In this document: positions 14,234 through 23,043 of the stretch, piece by piece
How positions within the stretch are numbered: the first letter of the stretch is position 1
Layout of the letters: each line of letters opens with the position of its first letter
Notes under the pieces: model-generated
Database searches by the model: none
What the model was told of the DNA's origin: nothing
Seen by the model: only the letters and a program-made list of their open reading frames with translations
Made by a program: the position numbers and the translations under genes
From: Oscillospiraceae bacterium
Lineage (GTDB): Bacteria; Bacillota; Clostridia; Oscillospirales; Ruminococcaceae
Direction of reading: 5' to 3'
Assembly (NCBI GenBank): GCA_018380115.1
Contig: JAGZUF010000001.1
Coordinates: forward strand, 124,001 to 188,000
Length of the DNA: 64,000 bases

Positions 14234-17095
14234 TCAGGCCGCATGCCGAGCGCACATGCCGGGCATGGCGTCAGCCTTGTAATACCCTGTTTTGACAGAC
14301 GGGCATCCCGGCGAGGCCAGAAGGCCCGTCTCGGTGCAGTAATTGGCCTGCACCACGCCCTGTGCAGTGGGGAAGGCCTTTGCCTCCAGCCCGCTTTGGG
14401 CGCGCCGCATCACCCAGCTCCATGCGCGGATAGGCGCCGAGGTGCCTGCGCTGGTGTTCAGCGCAAAGCCGGAATCGTAGCCATACCAGGTGGCCGTCAC
14501 ATAATAGGGCGTGAGGCCCACAAACCAATAGTCCCTGTTGTCGGACGTGGTGCCTGTTTTGCCGATGCAGTCCATACCGCCGCCCGCAGAATAGCCGCTG
14601 GCCGTGCCGCGCCCCTCCATCACGCCGCGCAGAAGGCGGTTCATCACATAGGCGGTGTCTTCGTCTAGCACGCGGCGGCTCTCCACCTGCGGCTCCAGCA
14701 ACAGCTTGCCGTAGCCTGTCTGCACGCTTTCAAAGCAGTGCGGCGTGGTGTAAATGCCGCCGGAGCCAAACATCATATACGCCGCCGCCAACTCATACGG
14801 GGTGACGCCATAGGTAGAAGAGCCAAGCACCATGGGGCCCGCATCCCTGTCCTGCGGCACAAAGCTGGTGATGCCAAGCTGTTGTGTGACAAAGCTGTAA
14901 ATGCTGCGTATCCCCGCCTCCTCGCCCACGCGCACGGCCACCGTGTTCACGCTTTCGGCCAGGGCATCCGCCACTGTAATCTCCTTCTGGGTATATACCT
15001 TCGTCACATTGGCGGGCCAGGGCTTCAGCTCGCCGGTTTTCTCGTCTTCCTCCATGCGGACGTAATCGTCCAGAAACAGGGTTGACCAGTTTATCTTGTC
15101 CTGCGCAAGGGCCAGCGCATAGGCGCCGATGGGCTTCATGGTGCTGCCCACCTGGCGCACAGCGTCCGTGCCGCGGTTAAACACGCGGCTGCCCTCCTTT
15201 TCATCCAGCCCGCCCACCACGGCGCGCAGGCGGCCGTCGTAGTCCAGCGTCACCATGGCGGCCTGCGCGCGCTCTGTCACCTGCTGCGTCACAGGCTGGC
15301 CGTTTTCATCCAGCACACGCTTGCCGTCCTCATCGTATACATAGGCCTCCGTCTGCACGCCGCCCCGCGGGAAGAAGCCGCCGGTAAGCATGCCCTGCTC
15401 CATGACGGCCTGCAGGTCCGGGTCTACCGTGGCATAAATGCGCAGGCCGCCGTTGTACAGAAGGTTTGTTGTGGCGGCTCTGTCCAGGCCGTATTCCTCC
15501 ATCAGGCCGTCCGATACGTCTTCAATGAGCTTATCGGTGAAATAGCTGGTGGTCTGCGTTTTTTTCACTTCCACACTGCCCGGCGAGGTGGCGACAGGCT
15601 GGGCCGTGGCCTCGTTGTATTCTTCTTCGCTGATATAGCCCTGCTGCCACATCTCATACAGGATATAATCGCGCCGGGCAAGGTTGTTGTCTGGGTGGGT
15701 GAGCGGGTCGTAGCGGGCGGGGTTTTTGGTGATGCCCGCAAGGCTGGCGCACTCGGCCAGCGTCAGCTCGCTCACCGGCTTGCCGAACAGCTTCATGCTT
15801 TCTGCCTGTACGCCCGCGGTATTCCCTGTGAAGCCCGCTACGTTCAGGTAGGCCTCCATGATCTCGTCCTTTGAATATTCGCGCTCCAGCATCAGCGCGC
15901 GCCATATCTCGCGCACCTTGCGGAAATAGCCGGAGATTCCGTCGTTGTTTTCATCCCGCGTCAGGTTTTTTACCACCTGCTGCGTGATGGTAGAGGCCCC
16001 CTGCTTGATGCCGTCCTCCCCGCCAAAATAAGTGCCGGTGAACATGTGCTTTACTTCATTCAGCACGGCGAACACGGTTCGCTTCCAGTTTACACCGTGG
16101 TGCTCGTAAAAGCTTTGATCCTCCACGGCAATAAAGGCATAAATCAGGTTTTGGGGCACGTCCTCAATGTCCACCCATTGCTTTTGCTGGGTTGCCTCAA
16201 GGCGCGCATATTCCTCCCATTCGCCCTGAGCGTTCTGCGCATAGATGATGCTGGCATCTTTATGGGGAAGCTGGGCAAGGTCCAGCCAGAGAAAGTCGTT
16301 CCGTGTGGCCCAGGCCAGATATGCGCCCATCGCCGTGCCCACACACACTGCCAGCACGGCGGCAGCCGCCAAAAGCTTTTTCCACATGCGGCCCTTTTTC
16401 CTTTTTGCCCTTTTGCCCGCCTGCACGCCGGTGCCGCCGTGCTGGGGGGCGGCGCCGCCTGCCTGCGCGGGCCGCTGTGCGCCTTTTCTCACGCTGCGGC
16501 CCGGGCGCGTATTTCCGCCCGCCTGCGCGCTTTGGCCCTGCGCGGCGCGCGCCTGCCCCGCGGCCGGGGCGCCCGGTGCAGAAAATGGCAGGTCGCCTGC
16601 GCCGTCCCTCAGGGCGTCAAAGCCCTCGAACCTATCCTGCTGTGCGGGCCCGGCCTGCCCTGCCGCGCGCAGCGCGGCCTCATCCAAAGGAACTGCTCCG
16701 CGCGCAGGCCGCTGTGCGCCATGCGCAGAGGCGCCTTGCTGCGGCAGCGGGGCGGCGGCCTCCCTCCAGGTAAAAGAGCTGTCAAGCGCACCCTGCCACC
16801 CCTGCGGGGCTTGCCCTGCCGTGCTGAAGGCGGCCTCCTCCAAGGGCACTGCGCCCCGCGGCATCCCGGAAGGCCGGGTGCCCCCCTGCCGGGGCAGGCC
16901 CTGCTCCGCGTGCGGCGCAGGCGCGGCCGCACCGTCGGCCAGTGCGGTGAACACGGCGCTGTCGTCCTGCCGGGGCAGGCTGCGGAAGGCCGCCTCGTCC
17001 AGCGGGACGGCATGCGGCGCAGTTTTGGGGCGCTGTGCGTGCGGCGCCGCGCCCTGCGGCGGCAGATGGATGTCTCTGTGCGGTTCCTGTGCCAT
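14234..17095 (-). CDS. Class A penicillin-binding protein (bifunctional transglycosylase/transpeptidase)
   Basis: Polymerises and crosslinks peptidoglycan outside the membrane. The order is: a long cytoplasmic tail (1-240), one transmembrane helix (about 241-262), a GT51 domain with EDQSFYEHHGVNWKR, QGASTITQQVVKN and REYSKDEIMEAYLN, then a transpeptidase with the SxxK motif STMK, SVN and KTGTTSDNRDYWF. At 953 residues it is longer than the usual 700-850 because of the tail. The tail is rich in Ala, Gln, Pro and Gly and repeats AVPLDEAAF (29-37), AVPLEEAAF (82-90) and AVPLDEAAL (134-142). The ATG has AAGGGAAGG upstream. DUF896 lies 74 nt upstream and a GNAT gene follows. Confidence 0.95.
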   Translation of the reverse strand: MAQEPHRDIHLPPQGAAPHAQRPKTAPHAVPLDEAAFRSLPRQDDSAVFTALADGAAAPAPHAEQGLPRQGGTRPSGMPRGAVPLEEAAFSTAGQAPQGWQGALDSSFTWREAAAPLPQQGASAHGAQRPARGAVPLDEAALRAAGQAGPAQQDRFEGFDALRDGAGDLPFSAPGAPAAGQARAAQGQSAQAGGNTRPGRSVRKGAQRPAQAGGAAPQHGGTGVQAGKRAKRKKGRMWKKLLAAAAVLAVCVGTAMGAYLAWATRNDFLWLDLAQLPHKDASIIYAQNAQGEWEEYARLEATQQKQWVDIEDVPQNLIYAFIAVEDQSFYEHHGVNWKRTVFAVLNEVKHMFTGTYFGGEDGIKQGASTITQQVVKNLTRDENNDGISGYFRKVREIWRALMLEREYSKDEIMEAYLNVAGFTGNTAGVQAESMKLFGKPVSELTLAECASLAGITKNPARYDPLTHPDNNLARRDYILYEMWQQGYISEEEYNEATAQPVATSPGSVEVKKTQTTSYFTDKLIEDVSDGLMEEYGLDRAATTNLLYNGGLRIYATVDPDLQAVMEQGMLTGGFFPRGGVQTEAYVYDEDGKRVLDENGQPVTQQVTERAQAAMVTLDYDGRLRAVVGGLDEKEGSRVFNRGTDAVRQVGSTMKPIGAYALALAQDKINWSTLFLDDYVRMEEDEKTGELKPWPANVTKVYTQKEITVADALAESVNTVAVRVGEEAGIRSIYSFVTQQLGITSFVPQDRDAGPMVLGSSTYGVTPYELAAAYMMFGSGGIYTTPHCFESVQTGYGKLLLEPQVESRRVLDEDTAYVMNRLLRGVMEGRGTASGYSAGGGMDCIGKTGTTSDNRDYWFVGLTPYYVTATWYGYDSGFALNTSAGTSAPIRAWSWVMRRAQSGLEAKAFPTAQGVVQANYCTETGLLASPGCPSVKTGYYKADAMPGMCARHAA

Positions 17096-17169
17096 GCAGC
17101 CTTCCCTCCTTCCTGCGCGGCCTGTGTGTGCGGCGGCCTCCTCCTGTCAGTGGAACGAGGCCCGCCGCG

Positions 17170-17367
17170 TCATTTCTTCAGCGGGCGGCGCGTGCCGTCC
17201 GGCTCTACCAGAACAGTGCTGTCAAGCTGCACCTTCAGCGAGCGCTTCATTGCGTCGATATATTCCCGGCGCAGCGCAGCCTGTTCTGCCCTCTCCTGTT
17301 CTGTCAGGCCCTGCGCGCGGCTTTTGCGCGCCAGCTCATTGATGCGCGCTATCTTTTCGTTCGTCAT
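17170..17367 (-). CDS. DUF896 (YnzC-like) small protein
   Basis: A 65-residue helical protein of the DUF896/YnzC family, small cytoplasmic proteins of unknown role found across Firmicutes. The family pattern is plain: KIARINELARKSRAQGLTEQ, then EQAALRREYIDAMKRSLKVQL. The start at 17367 is placed 6 nt after AGGAGG. It lies upstream of the class A PBP gene on the same strand with a 74-nt gap and may share its message. Confidence 0.9.
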   Translation of the reverse strand: MTNEKIARINELARKSRAQGLTEQERAEQAALRREYIDAMKRSLKVQLDSTVLVEPDGTRRPLKK

Positions 17368-17544
17368 GCGGTTTCCTCCTGGCGCCCTCCCGGGCGGTGT
17401 TTTCTGTCTTCTCACTGTGCGCAAAAGGGCCGTGCGGCCCAGCCTGAATAGTAAATATGACGCCGCAGCCCTCGGGCCCATGCCCCCGGCCTGCATCCGC
17501 TATAGGCGCGGCCTCGGACGGCAGCTTCATTCTGTGCCCGCGCT

Positions 17545-17700
17545 TATATGTGCCGGGCGGCAGCATGCCGCGCCTCCGGGCTTCTGCCGGGCTTTGGCCC
17601 GCATCCGCCATAGGCATGACGGATGCTCCGGCAGGCTTTCGCCCGGCCCTACGGCTCGTGCCCATCAGGTACACATATTATACCACATCCATACGGTGAA
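17545..17700 (-). repeat. Promoter-leader repeat, copy 1 (upstream of DUF896/PBP)
   Basis: On the minus strand it begins at GTGGTATAAT (-10 at 17677-17682). It then shares GGGCGAAAGCCTGCCG, GCATCCGTCATGCC, GGCAGAAGCCCGGAGGCGCG and GCATGCTG with the element at 18197-18345 on the plus strand. The two copies therefore point away from each other. Part of it (GCCTATAGCGGATGC) recurs at about 17505. A structured 5' leader or a mobile promoter cassette would both fit. The rest of 17701-18196 shows no convincing gene. Confidence 0.55.
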
Positions 17701-18196
17701 CGGTGCGGCTGACACCATTTTGTAAAGTTCCCGATACAAACACGAATGCCCGCCTGCCCCAAAAGGGGAAAGCGGGCACCCGTGCTGTTGTGAAAGAAGA
17801 GGAAAAACGTATCGATTTATGTAGAAACCTTCGGCTGTGCCGAAAGATTGCCGGTTGCCGCCGGGCGGCCCCATGCAAAGCAGCATAACGGGCGGCCCGG
17901 CTTGTTTTGTTCCCTTGTGCAGCGGGCTTCTGCCCGCACACGGTTCTTTGGGTAAGCCCCGGCGCGCATTTGGCAGCGGAGTTCCGCACGCCGCGCGCAG
18001 AACAAGTGCACATGGCGCTTGGCGGGGGCTTGTGCCTTGCGCTTTCCTGTGTGATGTGCCCTTGTGGCAATTATGATATTACAGGAAGAATGTGAATAAA
18101 GTTTGATAGAAGCCTGAACAGTTTGCAAAGAATGCGTGGAAAGGATGTGAAGGCCCCTAAACAGGCCCCGCGGCCCGCCGCCCGCGTGCATGCAGC

Positions 18197-18345
18197 CGCA
18201 GAATATGGTATAATAGGTGTGGTACCGCAGGCAGGGCGAGAGCCCGCCGAAGCAGCCGCCATGCCGCGGACAGATGCCGGCGGAAGCGGCGGCAGAAGCC
18301 CGCAGGCGCGGCATGTTGTACAGCGTCAGATATATTTATTCCGCG
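18197..18345 (+). repeat. Promoter-leader repeat, copy 2 (upstream of queH)
   Basis: It contains TATAAT at 18209-18214, then GGGCGAGAGCCCGCCG, GCAGCCGCCATGCC, GGCAGAAGCCCGCAGGCGCG and GCATGTTG. These parallel copy 1 in order and spacing, with an 11-nt difference near the start. queH begins 48 nt after its end, so this would be the 5' leader of queH. Confidence 0.55.
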
Positions 18346-18392
18346 GCGGCAGCCGCAAAGCACAGGCGGTCACCGCCGGAAAGGGGAAGCCC

Positions 18393-19031
18393 ATGCCGGA
18401 AAATTACAGGATGCAGATGGAGCGCGTGCTGAAAGAGAACAGCGCACGCCGCCCCAGGCTGCTTTTACACTCGTGCTGCGGGCCGTGCTCCAGCGCTGTG
18501 CTGGAGGCGCTGTGCCCCCATTTTGAGGTGACGGTGGATTATTACAACCCCAATATCGACACCGCAGAGGAATATGCCCACCGCGCGGCCGAGCAGGCGC
18601 GTTTTACTGCGGCCGCGCCCTTTGCCGCAGGCACGCAGGTGCTGGTGGCCCCCTATGAGCCGCAGGCCTTTTATGCCGCAGTGAAGGGGCTGGAGCATAT
18701 CCCCGAAGGCGGCGCACGGTGCTTCGCCTGCTATGCGCTGCGGCTGCGCCACGCGGCGGCGCTGGCAAAACAGCTTTCATGTGAATATTTCTGCACCACG
18801 CTCTCTGTAAGCCCGCATAAAAACGCCGCAAAGCTGAACGAGCTGGGCTGCGCCATTGCCGAAGAATACAGCGTGAAGTGGCTGCCCTCCGATTTCAAAA
18901 AGGCGGACGGCTTCCGCCGTTCCACGGCGCTGAGCGCGGAATACGGCATGTACAGGCAGGATTACTGCGGCTGTGTATTCTCCAAACGCGAGGCCGAAGC
19001 GCGCCGCGCCGCGCGGGCTCCGGCACTGTAA
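18393..19031 (+). CDS. queH: Epoxyqueuosine reductase QueH
   Basis: Reduces epoxyqueuosine to queuosine in tRNA, the last step of Q biosynthesis, by the non-orthologous QueH (formerly DUF208) route. Its 212 residues carry the family's cysteine signatures: LLLHSCCGPCSSAVLE near the N-terminus, CFACYALRL in the middle and YCGCVFS near the C-terminus, consistent with binding of an iron-sulfur cluster and a metal. YYNPNID follows the first cluster motif. The start at 18393 is set by AAGGGGAAG just upstream; the open frame reaching back to 18123 covers the leader repeat. No other queuosine gene lies nearby, so precursors come from genes elsewhere or by salvage. Confidence 0.95.
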   Translation: MPENYRMQMERVLKENSARRPRLLLHSCCGPCSSAVLEALCPHFEVTVDYYNPNIDTAEEYAHRAAEQARFTAAAPFAAGTQVLVAPYEPQAFYAAVKGLEHIPEGGARCFACYALRLRHAAALAKQLSCEYFCTTLSVSPHKNAAKLNELGCAIAEEYSVKWLPSDFKKADGFRRSTALSAEYGMYRQDYCGCVFSKREAEARRAARAPAL

Positions 19032-19037
19032 AACAGC

Positions 19038-19072
19038 ATGGACGTGCCCGCAGGGTACGTCCATTATTTTTG
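19038..19072 (+). terminator. Terminator after queH
   Basis: ATGGACGT pairs with ACGTCCAT around a GC loop, followed by TATTTTTG, 6 nt after the stop codon. A second stem (AAAACGGCG...CGCCGTTTTC) follows at 19118-19160. Confidence 0.8.
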
Positions 19073-19269
19073 TCGCGCCCGGCTGCCTTCATGCCTGCCG
19101 CGCACAAAAATATACGCAAAAACGGCGTGCTGCCCCTTGTGGGAGCATGCGCCGTTTTCTTTATAAAATAAGGGCCGCATGGAGAGCCGGCGGGCAGGCC
19201 CGTGTTTTCGTTTATCATGCTCTGCGTGCAGCCATACAGCCCCGGCCCCGCCCGTTTTCTACGCCGTAT

Positions 19270-19312
19270 GCAGAGAAAGGCGGGGGCCCGCAGGGGCCCG
19301 CGCCTTTCTGTA
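19270..19312 (-). terminator. Terminator of the desulfurase-thiI-cinA operon
   Basis: AGAAAGGCG...CGCCTTTCT with an interior GGGGCCC/GGGCCC core. On the minus strand it ends in CCTTTCTCTGC, 30 nt past the stop at 19342. Confidence 0.6.
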
Positions 19313-19341
19313 CTTCTTTTATTTTCCGCAGCCGCCCGGCC

Positions 19342-20403
19342 TCAGCCGAAGGGATGGTAGGCGCCGTCCTCGCCCAAGGACATGGACTGCCCTGCCGGGG
19401 CAGACGCCTGAGACGTGCTGCCCGCCGACTGCGAGGTGCTGGCGGGCAGGCTGCCGCTGTCCGCCGCAATGGACTGCGAAATGCTGGAGCCGCCCGCAGG
19501 CACGCTGGGCTCGGGCGCGAGGGTGAAGTGGGTGAAGAAGTACCACACGGCCACGCCCAGCGCAATAAGCAGCACCACCAGCACAATGATGGGCGCCAGC
19601 ATGCCGCTGTTCTTATTGCCCGCGCCGCCCGCCGCAGGACGGCCCTTTTTGCGGGGCGCCTCGGGGGCGTCCCAGTCAAAATCGCTGTTGGCCTTGAACA
19701 CGCGCATGGCAGGTGTATCCGCCCCCTGCAGAAGGCGGCGGATGGTATCCAGCGCGGCCAGCGCGCAGCGCTTGCCCGCGTCCGGCGTCTGGGCAAAGCG
19801 GCGCACATACACCTGCCCGCCGTAGGCCACCGCCATATACACATCGCGCCCGGCTTTGCCAAGGCCCGTGACGGAAACGCCGAACTCCGCCTTCGAGCAC
19901 TTGGCCGCAGCCGCGGCGCGCGCGGCTGCCACCTGGGGCGGATAGGTGGCGTCACAGTTCTTTGCCGCCATGGTCTTTATCTTTGCAGCCACGCGGGAAT
20001 CCTGATAGCTGGAATCGCCGAAATCGAACACATTCGCGCCGCGCTTCGTGTGCGAGAACTCCTCGCCCAGAAGGCCGCCCGTCTTTGGGTCGGACGCCGC
20101 CACCAGCGCCTCGGCCTGCATCAGCTCGCCCGCCGCAAAATAGGCCACGCTGCCCTTGCCGCGGCCATAGGCCGCATCGCCCAGGGCCATTTCGAAACGC
20201 TCGGCAATGCGCTCGGTAAGCTCGGTGGCCGCTGCGGGCGCATGGGCGCGCGCGGTGATGACGATAAGCACCTCGCCCGCCTGGCCGAACAGGTTCAGCG
20301 CCACGTCCTGCATGCCGTTCATCTGCTTTGCCACCTGCTTGAGCACGGCCATATCCGGCTCGAACGTGCGCACAATCAACTGTTTTTCCACATTTTTATC
20401 CAT
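19342..20403 (-). CDS. Membrane-anchored protein with a CinA-like (KH plus PncC-type) domain
   Basis: A 353-residue protein. Residues 43-226 run parallel to the C-terminal part of CinA encoded just upstream: GEVLIVITARA/GEVFIRITAKA, ALGDAAYG/VLGDAVYG, TGGLLGEEF/TGGLVSAAL, then AEFGVSVTGLGKAG against ADFGIGITGIAGPG. The nucleotide-binding N-terminal domain of CinA is absent. The amidase motif AESCTGG is altered to ASDPKTGG and YSNGQK to YQDSRV, so deamidase activity is doubtful. A single membrane helix (268-290) and an outside Ser/Ala/Gln-rich tail (291-353) follow, so the CinA-like part faces the cytoplasm. The start at 20403 follows GGAGG by 8 nt. It begins 36 nt after cinA, so it is a likely duplication in the same operon with a new, unknown role. 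Confidence 0.75.
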   Translation of the reverse strand: MDKNVEKQLIVRTFEPDMAVLKQVAKQMNGMQDVALNLFGQAGEVLIVITARAHAPAAATELTERIAERFEMALGDAAYGRGKGSVAYFAAGELMQAEALVAASDPKTGGLLGEEFSHTKRGANVFDFGDSSYQDSRVAAKIKTMAAKNCDATYPPQVAAARAAAAAKCSKAEFGVSVTGLGKAGRDVYMAVAYGGQVYVRRFAQTPDAGKRCALAALDTIRRLLQGADTPAMRVFKANSDFDWDAPEAPRKKGRPAAGGAGNKNSGMLAPIIVLVVLLIALGVAVWYFFTHFTLAPEPSVPAGGSSISQSIAADSGSLPASTSQSAGSTSQASAPAGQSMSLGEDGAYHPFG

Positions 20404-20439
20404 AGTAGCGTCCTCCAAACGAGAATTTGAACGTTCCTG

Positions 20440-21756
20440 TCAGGCGTCGCGCGGCGCCCCTGCGCCGCCCATATGCGCGGGCGCGCTGCCCTCGAACGCC
20501 TCGCACCCCGGCTGCGGCAGGGAAAGCGCCAGCCGCCGCAGCATCTCCAGCGCGTATTTGGCCGAAAACCCGCGCACGGTGTCCCGCGTGCGGTTTTCAA
20601 TGAGAAGCCTTTGCACATACACCTTATTTTCGCATGCCGCGGCCAGAAATACAAGCCCCACGGGCTTTTCTTTTGTGCCGCCGCCCGGCCCGGCAATGCC
20701 GGTGATGCCGATGCCGAAGTCTGCCCCGGCGGCGCGGCGCACGCCCCGAGCCATTTCGGCGGCCGTCTCGGCTGAAACGGCGCCGTACTGCCGCAGTGTT
20801 TCGGCCGAAACGCCCAGCACGCGCATTTTCTGCCCGTTGGAATAGGTACACGCGCCGAAGCCGAACACCTCGCTTGCGCCCGGCACATCGGTAAGCGCCG
20901 CGCTGACCAGCCCGCCCGTGCAGCTTTCGGCCGTGGCGGCCGTGGCGCCCGTTTTCTGCAGCGCGTGCACCACGGCGGCCGCCAGCGTCTCGCCGTCCTC
21001 GCCGTACACGGCGTCGCCCAGCACGGCGTAAAACTCGCCCGCCAGCGCGCGGCACATGGCTGCGGCAGCGGCGGCATCCCGCGCCTTTGCCGTAATGCGG
21101 ATGAACACCTCACCCGTCTTGGCATACAGCGCCGCGGTGGGGTTTTCGCCCGAAAGCAGGTGTGCCACCTTCCCCTCCAGATGGCTTTCGCCTATACCCG
21201 CCACGCGCAGGGTAAGCGAGTGCAGCGCACAGTTTGTCAGGCCGGCCAGCCACGGCCTTACCTCGTTCAGAAACATGGGCTGCAGCTCGGCGGGCGGGCC
21301 GGGCAGCAGCACGGCCCACTTGCCCCCTGCCTTTGCCTCGAACAGCATGCCCGGCGCCGTGCCGTTGGCGTTGTGCAGCTTTCTGCCGCGCACAGGCACA
21401 TACGCCTGCTTTTCGTTGTTCGGCGGCATGGTGCGCCCCCAGGCGGTGAAAAATGCGCGGATGCGGGCAAGCTCTTCCCCGTCAAGGCGCAATTCGTCTT
21501 CAAAGGCGCGCGCCACCGTCTGTTTCGTAAGGTCGTCGTCCGTGGGGCCAAGCCCGCCGGAAAACACCAGCAGATCGCTGCGCTGCATGGCAAGGCGCAC
21601 CACGCTTTCCAGCCGGGCGGGGTTGTCGCCCACCACGCTTTGAAAGTGCACGGTGACGCCAAGCTGTGCCAGCTGCTGCGAAAGGAACTGCGCGTTCGTG
21701 TTCAAAATGTCGCCAAGCAAAAGCTCGGTGCCCACGGCGATGATTTCTGCCGTCAA
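20440..21756 (-). CDS. cinA: CinA, competence/damage-inducible protein with NMN deamidase domain
   Basis: A 438-residue two-part enzyme. Residues 1-170 form the MoaB-like (COG1058) domain with AEIIAVGTELLLGDILNTN and FSGGLGPTDDDLTKQ. A KH-like linker follows (GEVFIRITAKA). The last 160 residues form the PncC-type nicotinamide-nucleotide amidase domain with AESCTGG, FGFGACTYSNGQKM and GIGITGIAGPGGGT intact. Known family activities are ADP-ribose pyrophosphatase and NMN deamidase for pyridine nucleotide salvage. It lies in an operon with thiI and cysteine desulfurase upstream and the CinA-like membrane protein downstream. Confidence 0.96.
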   Translation of the reverse strand: MTAEIIAVGTELLLGDILNTNAQFLSQQLAQLGVTVHFQSVVGDNPARLESVVRLAMQRSDLLVFSGGLGPTDDDLTKQTVARAFEDELRLDGEELARIRAFFTAWGRTMPPNNEKQAYVPVRGRKLHNANGTAPGMLFEAKAGGKWAVLLPGPPAELQPMFLNEVRPWLAGLTNCALHSLTLRVAGIGESHLEGKVAHLLSGENPTAALYAKTGEVFIRITAKARDAAAAAAMCRALAGEFYAVLGDAVYGEDGETLAAAVVHALQKTGATAATAESCTGGLVSAALTDVPGASEVFGFGACTYSNGQKMRVLGVSAETLRQYGAVSAETAAEMARGVRRAAGADFGIGITGIAGPGGGTKEKPVGLVFLAAACENKVYVQRLLIENRTRDTVRGFSAKYALEMLRRLALSLPQPGCEAFEGSAPAHMGGAGAPRDA

Positions 21757-21814
21757 CGGCTTCTCCCCCTTTTCGGGGCCGCGGCGCGCGGCCCGCTGTG
21801 CGTTTTGCCTTCTC

Positions 21815-22996
21815 TTACAGGCACACGGCCTCCACAGGCGTTTCGGCGGCTGCCGCGCGCTCCAATTCCGCCAGGGCGGGCATGGCGGCCTCGGCCGCCT
21901 CTATCTCTGCCAGCGTGGGCTTTGTCTTGGGGTGCGGCGGGGTGAAAATGGTGCAGCAATCCTCATAGGGCAGGATGCTCGTCTCGAACGTGCCGATGCG
22001 CCGCGCAATATCCGTTATCTCGGTTTTGTCCATGCCGATGCACGGGCGCAGGATGGGCAGGCCCTGCGCGGCGTCCGTGCAGGCAAGGGCCATCAGCGTC
22101 TGGCTGGCCACCTGGGCCAGGCTCTCGCCGGTGACAATGGCCTTCGCCTGCTCTTTTTCACACAGGATATTCGCAATGCGCAGCATGCTGCGGCGCATGA
22201 GCACGGTGAACAGCACGTCCGGCGCGTTGTCGCGGATATATTCCTGCGGTTTCGTATAGGGCACCACATACACGTTCAGGTTGCCCGTGTAGGGTGTAAG
22301 CTCTTTCGCCAGCTTCAGCACCTTCATGCGGGCGCGCTCGCTGGTGTAGGGCGGGCTTGCAAAGTGGATGCAGGTGAGCGAGAGCCCGCGCTTTGCCATC
22401 ATATAGCCCGCCACAGGGCTGTCGATACCGCCGGACAGCATCAGCGCCGCCTTGCCCGATGTGGACACCGGCAGCCCGCCCGCACCCGGCTGCTTGCCCG
22501 CGTGCACATAGGCGGCAAAATCGCGCACCTCTACGGTGACGTTCACCTGCGGGGCGTGCACGTCCACCTTCAAATGCGGGTAGGCGGCCAGCAGGACGCC
22601 GCCCAGCTCGCGGCCAATCTCCATGCTGTTCAGCGGAAAAGCCTTGTCCGAGCGCTTGGCGCTCACCTTGAAGGTGGCCGCGCCCGAAAGCGCGCCGCGC
22701 AGGTATTCCACCGCTGTGGCGGAAATGCTGTCGAACGTCTTATCGCACACGGCGGCGCGGCTCACCGCCGCGATGCCGAATATTTTTTTCACGCGCTCGA
22801 ACGCCTCGTCCATATGCGCGGCGGCCGCATCGTCCTGCGGCTCGGCATACATGGTGCTCTGCGCCTTGTACACCCTGAAATCGCCCAGGCTTTTCAGCCT
22901 GCGGCGCATGGTTTTTACCAGTATGCTCTCGAATGTGGCCCGGTTCAGGCCCTTCAGCGCCATCTCGCCCTGATAGGCGAGTATCAGTTCCCTCAT
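21815..22996 (-). CDS. thiI: tRNA 4-thiouridine synthase ThiI (without rhodanese domain)
   Basis: Makes s4U8 in tRNA by ATP-dependent sulfur transfer, and may serve thiamine thiazole synthesis. Its 393 residues contain an N-terminal ferredoxin-like/THUMP part (about 1-165) and a PP-loop ATPase with SGGIDSPVAGY, plus TGESLAQVASQT and the C-terminal DCCTIF segment. No C-terminal rhodanese domain follows, so sulfur must come directly from a desulfurase. The adjacent upstream desulfurase gene (47-nt gap) fits the pairing known in Bacillus. The start at 22996 follows AGGAAG; open frame upstream belongs to the desulfurase region. Confidence 0.96.
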   Translation of the reverse strand: MRELILAYQGEMALKGLNRATFESILVKTMRRRLKSLGDFRVYKAQSTMYAEPQDDAAAAHMDEAFERVKKIFGIAAVSRAAVCDKTFDSISATAVEYLRGALSGAATFKVSAKRSDKAFPLNSMEIGRELGGVLLAAYPHLKVDVHAPQVNVTVEVRDFAAYVHAGKQPGAGGLPVSTSGKAALMLSGGIDSPVAGYMMAKRGLSLTCIHFASPPYTSERARMKVLKLAKELTPYTGNLNVYVVPYTKPQEYIRDNAPDVLFTVLMRRSMLRIANILCEKEQAKAIVTGESLAQVASQTLMALACTDAAQGLPILRPCIGMDKTEITDIARRIGTFETSILPYEDCCTIFTPPHPKTKPTLAEIEAAEAAMPALAELERAAAAETPVEAVCL

Positions 22997-23043
22997 GCAA
23001 GCTTCCTCTTTCTGTTTTACGTCTGCATGCGCACGGCGGGCCG

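Noticed and set aside
16046..17725. 559-codon plus-strand frame opposite the PBP gene
   Set aside because: Low-complexity Arg/Ala/Cys-rich translation typical of the antisense of GC-rich coding DNA; the minus strand encodes intact PBP motifs.
18197..18392. PreQ1 riboswitch before queH
   Set aside because: No preQ1 aptamer pattern is recognisable, and the same leader also occurs before an unrelated gene pair.
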